Assembly: GCA_964625325.1 (NCBI GenBank)
Contig: CAZVBA010000003.1
Span: 1 to 32,339 of the forward strand
Source: CAZILM01 sp964625325
GTDB taxonomy: Bacteria; Patescibacteriota; Saccharimonadia; Saccharimonadales; CAYVSP01
Length of the DNA: 32,339 bases
Direction of reading: 5' to 3'
Part shown: one piece after another, positions 1 through 6,240 of the stretch
How the letters are laid out: each line of letters begins with the position of its first letter
Position numbering within the stretch: position 1 is the first letter of the stretch
Position numbers and translations under genes: made by a program
The notes under the pieces: generated by a model
Seen by the model: the letters and a program-made list of their open reading frames with translations, nothing else
Database searches by the model: none
What the model was told of the DNA's origin: nothing

Positions 1-2
1 AA

Positions 3-1184
3 ATGCTGGTGACGGCGTTGGCTTGGGACAGCTTTAAGGGCAAGTACGCCATTGGCCGCATCAGCCGCGGTGTTATCAAACCGGGCGACCAAGTTATTTT
101 ATGCAAAAAAGACGGTACACAAGCCAAGGCCAAAGTCGATAGCGTACTGATGAGCCATGGCTTATCAAAGTTTGAAGTCACCGAGGGTGTGGCCGGTGAC
201 ATCGTCCAACTGACCGGCATTAATCAAGCCCAAATAGGCGAAACCATCGCTGACGAAACCAGTCCGGAAGCCTTGCCGGTGCTGGAAGTCGAAGCGCCGA
301 CACTGAAAATCTACCTTGGCCCAAACACCTCGCCGTTCAAGGGCACAGAAGGCGAATTTACGACCAGTCGGCAGATTGGCGAGCGCCTGCAACGCGAACT
401 GGAAACCAACGTGGGGCTACGTGTGGCGGACGAGGGCATTGGCTTCAACGTCTCCGGCCGCGGTGAGTTGCACCTGAGCGTGCTGATAGAAACCATGCGC
501 CGCGAAGGCTATGAGTTTGAAGTCGGCCGCCCACAAGTCGTTACCAAAGAGGAGGACGGCAAGACGCTGGAGCCAGTTGAAGAACTTATCATCGAAGTGC
601 CGGCCGAACACGTTGGTGCTATCCAAATGGAACTGGGGACCCGTCGGGCCACCCTCAAAGAACAATTTGCCAGCCCCAAGGGCCTGACCAAATTGGTTTA
701 CGAGTTGCCAACTCGGGCATTGTTGGGCCTGCGCAGCATCTTGATGACCAGCACCAAGGGTACGGTAATTATGAATACGCTGATGATTGGCTACGCGCCG
801 CTGGGTGCAGCCTTGCAGCAACTGCGCAACGGCGTGATTGTGTCTTACGAAGCCGGTATCACCACACCGTATGCACTGGAAATGGCCGAAGCCCGCGGCA
901 TCGTCTTCGTCAACCCGGCCGACAAGGTCTACGCCGGCCAAATAGTCGGGCTGAATAAGCGTCAAGACGACATTGAAATGAACGTCTGCAAAGCCAAGCA
1001 CCTTACCAATATGCGCTCGAGCTCCAGCGACGGCGTGGTGCAGCTGACGCCGGCCACCATCTTCAGCCTGGAAGAGTGCCTGGACTTTATTGAAAACGAC
1101 GAATTGTTGGAAGTCACGCCCAAGTCGTTGCGCCTGCGCAAGCGCGAACTCGACCCCAACAAGCGCAAACGCTTCAATAAATAG
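3..1184 (+). CDS. typA: Ribosome-associated GTPase TypA/BipA, C-terminal part (5'-truncated by window)
   Basis: This is the 3' part of a translational GTPase of the TypA/BipA type, which binds the ribosome and is linked to assembly and stress or low-temperature growth. The reading frame is open to the left window edge, so the G domain and true start lie outside. Visible are the domain II beta-barrel (SRGVIKPGDQV), the EF-G-like domain III (GRGELHLSVLIETMRREGYE), the domain V-like fold, and the TypA-specific C-terminal domain with the diagnostic stretches VCKAKHLTNMRSS, LTPATIFSLEECLDFI and VTPKSLRLRKR. The last two separate it from EF-G and LepA, which lack this C-terminal domain. The family assignment is firm. 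Confidence 0.95.
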   Translation: MLVTALAWDSFKGKYAIGRISRGVIKPGDQVILCKKDGTQAKAKVDSVLMSHGLSKFEVTEGVAGDIVQLTGINQAQIGETIADETSPEALPVLEVEAPTLKIYLGPNTSPFKGTEGEFTTSRQIGERLQRELETNVGLRVADEGIGFNVSGRGELHLSVLIETMRREGYEFEVGRPQVVTKEEDGKTLEPVEELIIEVPAEHVGAIQMELGTRRATLKEQFASPKGLTKLVYELPTRALLGLRSILMTSTKGTVIMNTLMIGYAPLGAALQQLRNGVIVSYEAGITTPYALEMAEARGIVFVNPADKVYAGQIVGLNKRQDDIEMNVCKAKHLTNMRSSSSDGVVQLTPATIFSLEECLDFIENDELLEVTPKSLRLRKRELDPNKRKRFNK

Positions 1185-1197
1185 CCGAAGCTTTTTT
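1171..1197 (+). terminator. Possible weak intrinsic terminator of typA
   Basis: GCTTC (1171-1175) can pair with GAAGC (1187-1191) across an 11-nt loop that contains the typA stop codon, followed directly by six T residues. The stem is only 5 bp, so this is a weak candidate. Confidence 0.35.
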
Positions 1198-1209
1198 GTT
1201 TGCTTATGC

Positions 1210-1237
1210 TTGCATACGTGGCTAACACATCTAGAAT
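1210..1237 (+). promoter_or_regulatory. Promoter of the 213-aa unknown gene, near-leaderless
   Basis: TTGCAT (1210-1215), a 16-nt spacer and TAGAAT (1232-1237) match a housekeeping sigma promoter. Only 7 nt separate the -10 box from the ATG at 1245, so the transcript would start at or next to the start codon. This favours 1245 over the upstream in-frame start at 1200. Confidence 0.6.
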
Positions 1238-1244
1238 TAGACGC

Positions 1245-1886
1245 ATGACAACATTCTCGCCTGAGGAGGTTAAAGCTCGAAACCCTGGCGGTCTAAACTT
1301 TGCTGACGCATGGGGCCTAACCTGTGCCCAACTTGGGGAAACGGTAACTAAACTTCTTGAAGTTCGCCCGGATGTAAAATTCACCAGAGACGATTTGGTT
1401 GGTTATCACTTCGTACAGTACGGGATGGACACTGATATAACAAAAGAGGTAATCGAAGAAATAGAGGAGGCTCGCTGGTTCGACTGGGAGGGAGCAGAAG
1501 CACTTAGAAACGCTCTACCAAATGTTTTGGGTGATAGCACCACACAGGCACTAGCTTTCCGCATTAGATTGGGAGCGCCTCGGGATGTTGAACGTTTAGA
1601 ACGTGGTGGCGCTATCGACGATTACTTCGAAACCATCACCGAACCAGATCACCACAATGCCGATACAGTGAGCCTATATCCCAAAGCGGGAGTTGAGCTT
1701 ACCTACCGCGGTAGGGCGAGCTTACAGATTGGTTCAGTTATCATTAACAACACCATTCTGGATCTAACAACCTATAGCGATGTTTTAGACGTAATGGCAG
1801 ACGGAGGCTCTGTTGATCGTACGCTCGTGGCGTCATCCAGCACTAGAAGTTCAATTCAGGCCATAAGATCGCTCAGGTTGATGTAA
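1245..1886 (+). CDS. Hypothetical protein, 213 aa
   Basis: I do not recognise this family. The protein is soluble and acidic, with no signal peptide or membrane segment. The first half is probably helical (PEEVKARNPGG, EVIEEIEEARWFDWEGAEAL). The second half (ELTYRGRASLQIGSVIINNT) looks beta-rich. The frame is also open from 1200, but the -10 box at 1232-1237 would then lie inside the gene, so the ATG at 1245 is preferred. Arginine is often AGA here, unlike the CGN preference of the neighbouring typA, a weak hint of a different origin. No functional link to its neighbours is apparent. Confidence 0.6.
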   Translation: MTTFSPEEVKARNPGGLNFADAWGLTCAQLGETVTKLLEVRPDVKFTRDDLVGYHFVQYGMDTDITKEVIEEIEEARWFDWEGAEALRNALPNVLGDSTTQALAFRIRLGAPRDVERLERGGAIDDYFETITEPDHHNADTVSLYPKAGVELTYRGRASLQIGSVIINNTILDLTTYSDVLDVMADGGSVDRTLVASSSTRSSIQAIRSLRLM

Positions 1887-1905
1887 CTAGCCGGTTTGTT
1901 ATACT
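1878..1905 (+). promoter_or_regulatory. Promoter of the secreted hydrolase gene
   Basis: TTGATG (1878-1883) and TATACT (1900-1905) are separated by 16 nt. The ATG at 1914 follows 8 nt after the -10 box, giving a leader of about 0-2 nt. The -35 box overlaps the stop codon of the upstream gene. Confidence 0.6.
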
Positions 1906-1913
1906 AGGGCGGC

Positions 1914-2621
1914 ATGAAAAAATTACTTACATTCTTTAGCACCTCGTTCATTAGTTTATTCTTGCTTACTAGCACCGTTCACGCCCAGGGGATTTATCAA
2001 GCCGGTACAGTTGGCAACGATGTCTCATGGCCAAACTGCAGTGCTCGGGCGCCTAAGACAGCCTTTGGCATTGTTGGCGTCACCGGTGGGCTGGGCTTCA
2101 GCCAAAATTCCTGTTTGAGCAAAGAAGCCGGTTGGTTTGGTAACAAATCTTTATACGTCAACACCGGCTACCCAGGTCAAAGTTACGGTCTGCGATACCA
2201 GAACAGTCCGCGGGCTTGCAGCAGCAGCGACCTAAATTGTCTAGCCTACAACTACGGCTACAACGCCGGCCTGTACGCCGCTGAGTATGCCTCATCGCAA
2301 GGCGTCACCTCCAACACCTGGTGGCTGGACGTTGAAACCGCCAACAGCTGGACTAGTGACTACCAACAGAACCGCAATAGCTTGCAGGGTGAGGCCGAAG
2401 CCTTAACCAGCCGTGGCGCCACGACCGTTGGCGTTTACAGTACGACGGCCCAGTGGGGCAGCATCACCAACGCCTGGCAAAACCATTTGCCCAACTGGGG
2501 CGCCACCACCTGGCAGACTGCCAAACAAGCCGCCAAATATTGTTCCGGCCATGACTTCACCGGCGGCGGTACCTGGCTGATCCAATACAAGGGATCGTTG
2601 GATCAGGACTACGCTTGTTAA
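1914..2621 (+). CDS. Secreted GH25/DUF1906-like glycoside hydrolase (putative lysozyme-like)
   Basis: The 235-aa protein begins with a clear Sec signal peptide (positive MKK, hydrophobic core, cleavage near VHA-QG around residue 25). The mature part resembles TIM-barrel GH25 or DUF1906-type hydrolases that cut peptidoglycan glycan strands. It has an N-terminal Asp in GNDVSWPNC, the D-x-E pair in WWLDVET where GH25 enzymes carry catalytic acids, and a C-terminal WLIQYKGSLDQDYA resembling the terminal strand of the family. Six cysteines in the mature region could form disulfides. Plausible roles for an epibiont-type organism are wall remodelling or attack on a host or prey wall. The fold is fairly sure; the substrate is inferred. 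Confidence 0.7.
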   Translation: MKKLLTFFSTSFISLFLLTSTVHAQGIYQAGTVGNDVSWPNCSARAPKTAFGIVGVTGGLGFSQNSCLSKEAGWFGNKSLYVNTGYPGQSYGLRYQNSPRACSSSDLNCLAYNYGYNAGLYAAEYASSQGVTSNTWWLDVETANSWTSDYQQNRNSLQGEAEALTSRGATTVGVYSTTAQWGSITNAWQNHLPNWGATTWQTAKQAAKYCSGHDFTGGGTWLIQYKGSLDQDYAC

Positions 2622-2633
2622 TCGTTCGTTTGT

Positions 2634-2639
2634 TATGAT
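2634..2639 (+). promoter_or_regulatory. -10 box of cutA-csaA, leaderless arrangement
   Basis: TATGAT lies 6 nt before the ATG at 2646. No Shine-Dalgarno precedes the start. No good -35 at 16-18 nt was found. Confidence 0.5.
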
Positions 2640-2645
2640 TGGTGT

Positions 2646-2966
2646 ATGACGAGGTTTTATAAAGTCGAGGTCAGTGCCGATACTGAAAAGCAGGCAAATG
2701 ATATTCTCAATGCCCTGCTGGCCAAAAAATTAGTTACCGGCGGGCAGATTATCCACGCGCCGGCTCGTTTTTTATGGAAAGGCGCCATCAACGATATTGA
2801 CTACTACATGACCTGGTCATGGACGGTTGAGAAGCACAAAGAAGCTATCATCGATGAAGTACTCAAAGTGTCCGAAGAAGAGGTCCCGTCGGTAATATTC
2901 AGCTTGATTGATGGTAATGAAAAATTATTAGAATGGATTGAGGAGACGGTTGATGGCCACCTATGA
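2646..2966 (+). CDS. cutA: CutA-like divalent-cation tolerance family protein
   Basis: The 106-aa protein has the CutA1 ferredoxin-like pattern: a first beta strand, a helix rich in alanine and lysine (AKKLVTGGQII), the signature WKGAINDIDYYMTWSWTVEK (CutA consensus: W-x-G-x-I-x-x-x-x-E), then EEVPSVIFSLIDGNEKLLEWI, matching the family's VP-x-I and C-terminal W-I. CutA1 forms trimers; its role in metal tolerance is established only loosely. The usual cysteine in the C-V-N-I strand is absent. The gene overlaps the csaA start by 14 nt, so the two are probably translated together. Confidence 0.75.
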   Translation: MTRFYKVEVSADTEKQANDILNALLAKKLVTGGQIIHAPARFLWKGAINDIDYYMTWSWTVEKHKEAIIDEVLKVSEEEVPSVIFSLIDGNEKLLEWIEETVDGHL

Positions 2967-3285
2967 TGATTTCCAAAAGCTGGATGTGCGGGTCGGCAAG
3001 ATTATTGCGGTCGAGGATTTTCCAGAGGCGCATAACCCTTCATATAAATTGAAGATAGATTTTGGCGACGAGATTGGTATTAAAAAATCCTGTGCGCAGC
3101 TGCCCAAAAATTATTCCAAAGAAGAGTTGCATGACAAGCTGGTGCTGGCGGTGGTGAACTTCCCGCCGCGCCAGATCGGCCCAGCCGTATCAGAAGTATT
3201 GACACTAGGGGTGCCGGACGAGAATGGTGACTGCATTCTAATCGAACCGGAAAAAAATGTGCCGCTCGGCGGCAGATTGTACTAG
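2953..3285 (+). CDS. csaA: CsaA-like tRNA-binding-domain protein
   Basis: The 110-aa protein is a stand-alone tRNA-binding OB fold of the CsaA/Trbp111 type. Diagnostic segments are DFQKLDVRVGKI, the paired IDFGDEIGIKKS, SCAQL, VLAVVNFPPRQIGP, SEVLTLGVP and the end VPLGGRLY. CsaA proteins are homodimeric and reported as chaperones or tRNA binders; the same fold is appended to many methionyl-tRNA synthetases. The start is set at the ATG at 2953, with AGGAG at 2941-2945 spaced 7 nt, not the upstream in-frame TTG at 2938. The stop overlaps that of the convergent SHOCT gene. MetG in this window lacks this domain, so CsaA may supply it in trans (inference). Confidence 0.85.
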   Translation: MATYDDFQKLDVRVGKIIAVEDFPEAHNPSYKLKIDFGDEIGIKKSCAQLPKNYSKEELHDKLVLAVVNFPPRQIGPAVSEVLTLGVPDENGDCILIEPEKNVPLGGRLY

Positions 3286-3533
3286 CTCAGGTCTTTTTTG
3301 AGAGCGCTGAATTCTTCTTTGCTGATTTCGCCTTTGGCGTAGCGGGTTTTGGCAATACTTAAAGCATCATTGCTTTTAGTATCGTTGTTTTTGGCGTATT
3401 TGTTGATTAACAACCACAGGCCGTAGACCACCACAGCCCAGAAGATAACCATCATCACCATAAAGATGACACCGACTACCGGGTGGGGCTGTTCGCGGCG
3501 GAAACTGCCGCCGTCATTGTAAAATGGTCGCAT
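3282..3533 (-). CDS. Small SHOCT-domain membrane protein
   Basis: The 83-aa protein has one transmembrane helix (about residues 19-44, VVGVIFMVMMVIFWAVVVYG) and a C-terminal SHOCT motif (AKTRYAKGEISKEEFSALKKDL). SHOCT is a short oligomerisation or interaction motif common at the ends of small membrane proteins. The start has a good Shine-Dalgarno (AGGAG, 6 nt before ATG). It lies about 50 nt downstream of the 47-aa gene on the same strand and is probably co-transcribed with it. Function unknown. Confidence 0.8.
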   Translation of the reverse strand: MRPFYNDGGSFRREQPHPVVGVIFMVMMVIFWAVVVYGLWLLINKYAKNNDTKSNDALSIAKTRYAKGEISKEEFSALKKDLS

Positions 3534-3583
3534 AACATTCTCCTTTATATTCTAAATTTTATAACAACCACCTGAGAGCTAGC

Positions 3584-3727
3584 TTAGAAATAAGCCAGCT
3601 TACGGAGTTGGCGTTTGATGCGGCGAGCCATGGCCCGGTTGTAGGAGTTTTTATTGATATAAGCCTGCAGAATGTCATTGTCAGATGGCTCGAGGTATGG
3701 TGTTTTCTTTTTACGCTTGAATCTCAT
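3584..3727 (-). CDS. Small basic protein, 47 aa
   Basis: A short ORF running from the ATG at 3727 to the TAA at 3584. It encodes a strongly basic protein (MRFKRKKKTPYLE at the start, RAMARRIKRQLRKLAYF at the end) with no membrane segment. It is preceded by AGGAGA about 4 nt before the ATG, one of the better ribosome sites in the window, which is the main support. The arginine-rich helix suggests binding to nucleic acid or acidic lipid, but I do not recognise the family. It shares an intergenic region with the divergent response regulator gene. Confidence 0.6.
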   Translation of the reverse strand: MRFKRKKKTPYLEPSDNDILQAYINKNSYNRAMARRIKRQLRKLAYF

Positions 3728-3800
3728 GCTTCTCCTTTTGTCCTTTAGCGCGGACTGTCTCCAGCATATGACGGCAGGCTGAGGCGAAGCTTAAACGCGA

Positions 3801-3856
3801 TAACTGAGGTAGCTAGATTAATTCTCAGTTACTTCTCAGCTAAGAATCGCTACAAT
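3801..3856 (+). promoter_or_regulatory. Response-regulator promoter with 11-bp direct repeats (probable autoregulatory site)
   Basis: Two head-to-tail 11-mers, TTCTCAGTTAC (3822-3832) and TTCTCAGCTAA (3833-3843), sit just upstream of the -10 TACAAT (3851-3856), which is 6 nt before the ATG at 3863. A third half-site in reverse orientation, TAACTGAG (3801-3808), is a perfect inverted match to CTCAGTTA (3824-3831). Eleven-bp-spaced direct repeats are the usual binding sites for dimers of OmpR/PhoB regulators, so autoregulation by the adjacent gene product is likely. A weak -35 (TTACTT, 3829-3834) overlaps the repeats. Confidence 0.65.
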
Positions 3857-3862
3857 ACGACC

Positions 3863-4552
3863 ATGCGCATATTAGTTGTCGAGGACCAGCACAAGATTGC
3901 CAATGCCATCAGGCAGGGGCTGGAACAGCAGTCTTATGCTGTGGATGTGGCCTATGACGGCGACAAAGGGCTATCGATGGCCACCACCGAGCCGTATGAC
4001 CTCATCATCCTGGATCGGATGTTGCCGGGTACTACCGACGGCATCGATATCTTGCAATTGTTGCGCAAAGAGGGCAACCACACACCGGTGCTGCTGCTGA
4101 CCGCCAAGGACAAGGTGCTGGACCGAGCCTACGGGCTCAATGCCGGCGCGGATGACTACCTGGTCAAACCGTTCGCGTTTATCGAACTCATCGCCCGCGT
4201 ACGCGCGCTGCTGCGCCGGCCGCGCGAGGGCACTGATACTACTCTGGTCTACCACGATCTCAAGTTGGACCCGACCAAACTGCTGGCCGAACGCGCCCAT
4301 AAACCGTTGGTGCTGACGGCCAAGGAATTCGCCCTGCTGGAATACCTACTGCGTAATCCGGAGCGCATCGTGAGCAAGGACACCATCATCCAACACGTCT
4401 GGAACTATGACGCCGACGTGCTGCCTAACACGGTCGAGGTCTATGTCGGCTACCTACGTGCCAAGGTCGACAGGCCGTTCAAGGGACCGAGCCTCATACA
4501 TACCAAACGCGGTTTTGGGTATTATTTCGGAGTTAAAGCTAATGTTTCATAA
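3863..4552 (+). CDS. OmpR/PhoB-family response regulator
   Basis: The 229-aa protein has an N-terminal receiver domain with acidic pair E7-D8, phospho-acceptor D51 (LIILDRMLPG), conserved T80 (LLLTAKD) and K102 (YLVKPF). It is followed by a winged-helix DNA-binding domain (about 130-225) with TAKEFALLEYLLRNP, the recognition-helix region NTVEVYVGYLRAKV and the terminal hairpin TKRGFGYYF. All phosphorylation residues are present. The gene overlaps the histidine kinase start by 11 nt, marking a cognate pair. Its promoter carries direct repeats suited to this family. The signal sensed is unknown. Confidence 0.93.
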   Translation: MRILVVEDQHKIANAIRQGLEQQSYAVDVAYDGDKGLSMATTEPYDLIILDRMLPGTTDGIDILQLLRKEGNHTPVLLLTAKDKVLDRAYGLNAGADDYLVKPFAFIELIARVRALLRRPREGTDTTLVYHDLKLDPTKLLAERAHKPLVLTAKEFALLEYLLRNPERIVSKDTIIQHVWNYDADVLPNTVEVYVGYLRAKVDRPFKGPSLIHTKRGFGYYFGVKANVS

Positions 4553-5555
4553 GACTTCCATTAGGCTGACGGGGCTATACCTGACGGTGCTGATGGCTAT
4601 AAGCCTGTTCTTTAGCCTGAGTGTTTACCAGCTATCGACCCAAGAATTTGACCGCGGTTTTAGGCAGCAAGATATTATCATTCAGAATGGCCCAGGCTTC
4701 GGACTTGATCCAGATACCCGAAACCAATTGCTGCAAGAACAACAGGAGCGGTTTGACGAAGCAAAGTGGCGGGTGCTGCAGCGTCTGCTTATCATTAATC
4801 TTTTCATTCTGATTGGCGGCGGCTTTTTGAGTTATTACCTAGCGCGGCGCACACTGGCGCCGATTGAAGAAAGTCATCAAGCGCTTGAGCGATTTACGGC
4901 CGACGCCAGCCACGAACTGCGCACACCATTGTCGGCCATGCGCACCGAAACCGAAGTGGCGTTGATGAACCCCAAACTGACGCTGGCTGAATCTAAACAA
5001 AAACTGCAGAGCAACCTGGAAGAAGTCCTGAAACTGACTACCCTCTCAGACGGCCTGCTGCGCCTGGCGCGGCTGGAAAATGACGGCATCACGCATGACA
5101 TTGTGGCGGTAAAGACACTGGTGTCACGCGCGGTTAATCAACTCAAACCATTGGCCGCACAGAAAGACATCTCGTTGGAAACGCAGCTGGACAAAGGTCT
5201 GCAAGTCAGCGGTGAGGCCGCCAGCCTGATTGAAGCGCTGGTCATCATCTTGGACAACGCTGTCAAATACAGCCAACCGCACTCACCGGTGCGGGTAACG
5301 GCACAGGCCACTGAGGGGCAGGTCGAAATCGCTATCGTCGACCAGGGCATCGGCATCAAACCCAGCGAACTGAAACGAATCTTTGAACGCTTTTACCGGG
5401 CTGATGCCGCCCGCAGTAAACAGGAGGCCGACGGCTATGGCTTGGGCCTGGCGATTGCTCGTGACATCATACAGTTGCATAATGGCAGCATCGCTGTGGA
5501 AAGCACACCGGCCAAAGGCTCGACGTTTACCATCCGTCTGCCGATTAATGGTTAG
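4542..5555 (+). CDS. Sensor histidine kinase, partner of the adjacent response regulator
   Basis: The 337-aa kinase has two transmembrane helices (about 9-30 and 82-100) around a short extracytoplasmic loop of about 50 residues. The HisKA domain has phospho-acceptor H124 in DASHELRTPLSAM. The HATPase domain has N box ILDNAVKYS, G1 VDQGIGI, F box IFERFYRADAA and G2 YGLGLAIA. Only about 20 residues separate the second helix from the H box, so a full HAMP domain is missing. The start chosen is the ATG at 4542, with GGAG 9 nt upstream and overlapping the regulator's end. The longer open frame from 4407 would run deep into that gene. Confidence 0.92.
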   Translation: MFHKTSIRLTGLYLTVLMAISLFFSLSVYQLSTQEFDRGFRQQDIIIQNGPGFGLDPDTRNQLLQEQQERFDEAKWRVLQRLLIINLFILIGGGFLSYYLARRTLAPIEESHQALERFTADASHELRTPLSAMRTETEVALMNPKLTLAESKQKLQSNLEEVLKLTTLSDGLLRLARLENDGITHDIVAVKTLVSRAVNQLKPLAAQKDISLETQLDKGLQVSGEAASLIEALVIILDNAVKYSQPHSPVRVTAQATEGQVEIAIVDQGIGIKPSELKRIFERFYRADAARSKQEADGYGLGLAIARDIIQLHNGSIAVESTPAKGSTFTIRLPING

Positions 5556-5565
5556 TCGTAGTTAA

Positions 5566-5597
5566 TATAATGTACAATATAAAAGCTAATTAGGAGG
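5566..5597 (+). promoter_or_regulatory. -10 box and strong Shine-Dalgarno of the cupredoxin-like gene
   Basis: TATAAT (5566-5571), with a second candidate TACAAT (5573-5578), lies upstream of AGGAGG (5592-5597), which is 4 nt before the ATG at 5602. This is one of the few monocistron-like starts in the window with a real leader and a full Shine-Dalgarno. Confidence 0.55.
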
Positions 5598-5601
5598 TTT
5601 T

Positions 5602-6021
5602 ATGAATAAGGGAATTGTCGTGCTTATTATCGTTATCGTCTTGGCCGCCGCCGGCGGTGTCTGGGCGCTCACCAAAAAATCCAGCAGCCCGACCACGTCA
5701 ACTACGACACCAACCGCCAGCAGCTCAACCAACACGGCCAGCCCGGCACAGTCCGCCAACACCATTACATACACCGACAATGGCTTTAGTCCGGCCACTC
5801 TGACGGTCAAAGCTGGCACTACGGTGACCATTAAGAATGCTTCTTCCAGCGTGTTGCAGTTTGATTCTAACCCCCACCCAGTCCACACCGATGACCCTGA
5901 ACTGAATGTCGGCGTAATTGCCCCCGGCCAAAGCAAGACAGTAACCGTCACGACCACCGGCACACATGGCTACCACAATCACAACAATACCAGTGACACC
6001 GGTACACTCATCGTTCAATAG
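5602..6021 (+). CDS. Membrane-anchored cupredoxin-like protein
   Basis: The 139-aa protein has an N-terminal hydrophobic anchor (residues 4-23), a Ser/Thr/Pro-rich linker (about 27-53) and a beta-sandwich domain of the cupredoxin type (FSPATLTVKAGTTVTIKN, then IAPGQSKTVTV and GTHGYHNH). Candidate metal ligands are H92, H95, H122, H125 and H127. The Cys of a type 1 copper site is absent: the usual C-x-x-x-H-x-x-x-M segment is replaced by an H-x-H stretch followed by SDTGTLIV, and no Met remains besides the start. Electron transfer through a blue-copper site is therefore unlikely; a His-only metal site or a structural role is more plausible. The gene follows the two-component pair and may belong to its output. 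Confidence 0.75.
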   Translation: MNKGIVVLIIVIVLAAAGGVWALTKKSSSPTTSTTTPTASSSTNTASPAQSANTITYTDNGFSPATLTVKAGTTVTIKNASSSVLQFDSNPHPVHTDDPELNVGVIAPGQSKTVTVTTTGTHGYHNHNNTSDTGTLIVQ

Positions 6022-6049
6022 TAGTCTTGTTAGATAACTTATAGCTGGT

Positions 6050-6084
6050 ACACCGGCAGTCTGTCAGACTGCCTACGGCCAGTG
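6050..6084 (+). other. Nested hairpin upstream of the 40-aa ORF (copy 1 of a two-copy element)
   Basis: GGCAGTC (6055-6061) pairs with GACTGCC (6067-6073), and the flanking CACCGG pairs, with one mismatch, with the CCAGTG ending at 6084. The same architecture, with compensatory changes in the inner stem, is at 15787-15827 before metG. No T-run follows, so it is not an ordinary terminator. Confidence 0.5.
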
Positions 6085-6109
6085 GTGAGAGGCTGGCGAG
6101 GAGGTGTGT

Positions 6110-6232
6110 ATGTATAACAAAAGCCGGGACCATGTTGAGGTTTTGGATTTCATCCATGACGTTAAACCACGGCGGTCCGATAAGGTACGGCGATTGCCGT
6201 CGCAAGCCGACGAAGCAGCCGATACGGAGTAG
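6110..6232 (+). CDS. Small hypothetical protein, 40 aa
   Basis: A short ORF from the ATG at 6110 to the TAG at 6232, preceded by a full AGGAGG (6099-6104) spaced 5 nt. The product begins MYNKSRDHVEVLDFIHDV and ends in a charged tail rich in Arg, Asp and Glu. It has no membrane segment and no recognised domain. The strong ribosome site is the main evidence; composition gives little. It ends 8 nt before the convergent lipid aminoacyltransferase gene. Confidence 0.5.
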   Translation: MYNKSRDHVEVLDFIHDVKPRRSDKVRRLPSQADEAADTE

Positions 6233-6240
6233 CTATACTT

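Noticed and set aside
417..1001. Long minus-strand open frame opposite typA
   Set aside because: It is the shadow of a strongly conserved plus-strand gene; its product resembles no known protein and has no ribosome site.
3..1184. Elongation factor G or LepA as the identity of the first gene
   Set aside because: The C-terminal HLTNMRSS, FSLEECLDFI and PKSLRLRKR segments are specific to TypA/BipA.
2938..3285. Methionyl-tRNA synthetase beta chain as the identity of the 110-aa protein
   Set aside because: The fold is shared, but VVNFPPRQIGP, SEVLTLGVP and the PLGGRLY end follow CsaA more closely. A tRNA-binding role alongside MetG remains possible.
4407..4541. Upstream extension of the histidine kinase
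   Set aside because: It would overlap the response regulator by 146 nt; the ATG at 4542 has a Shine-Dalgarno and gives the usual membrane-helix start.
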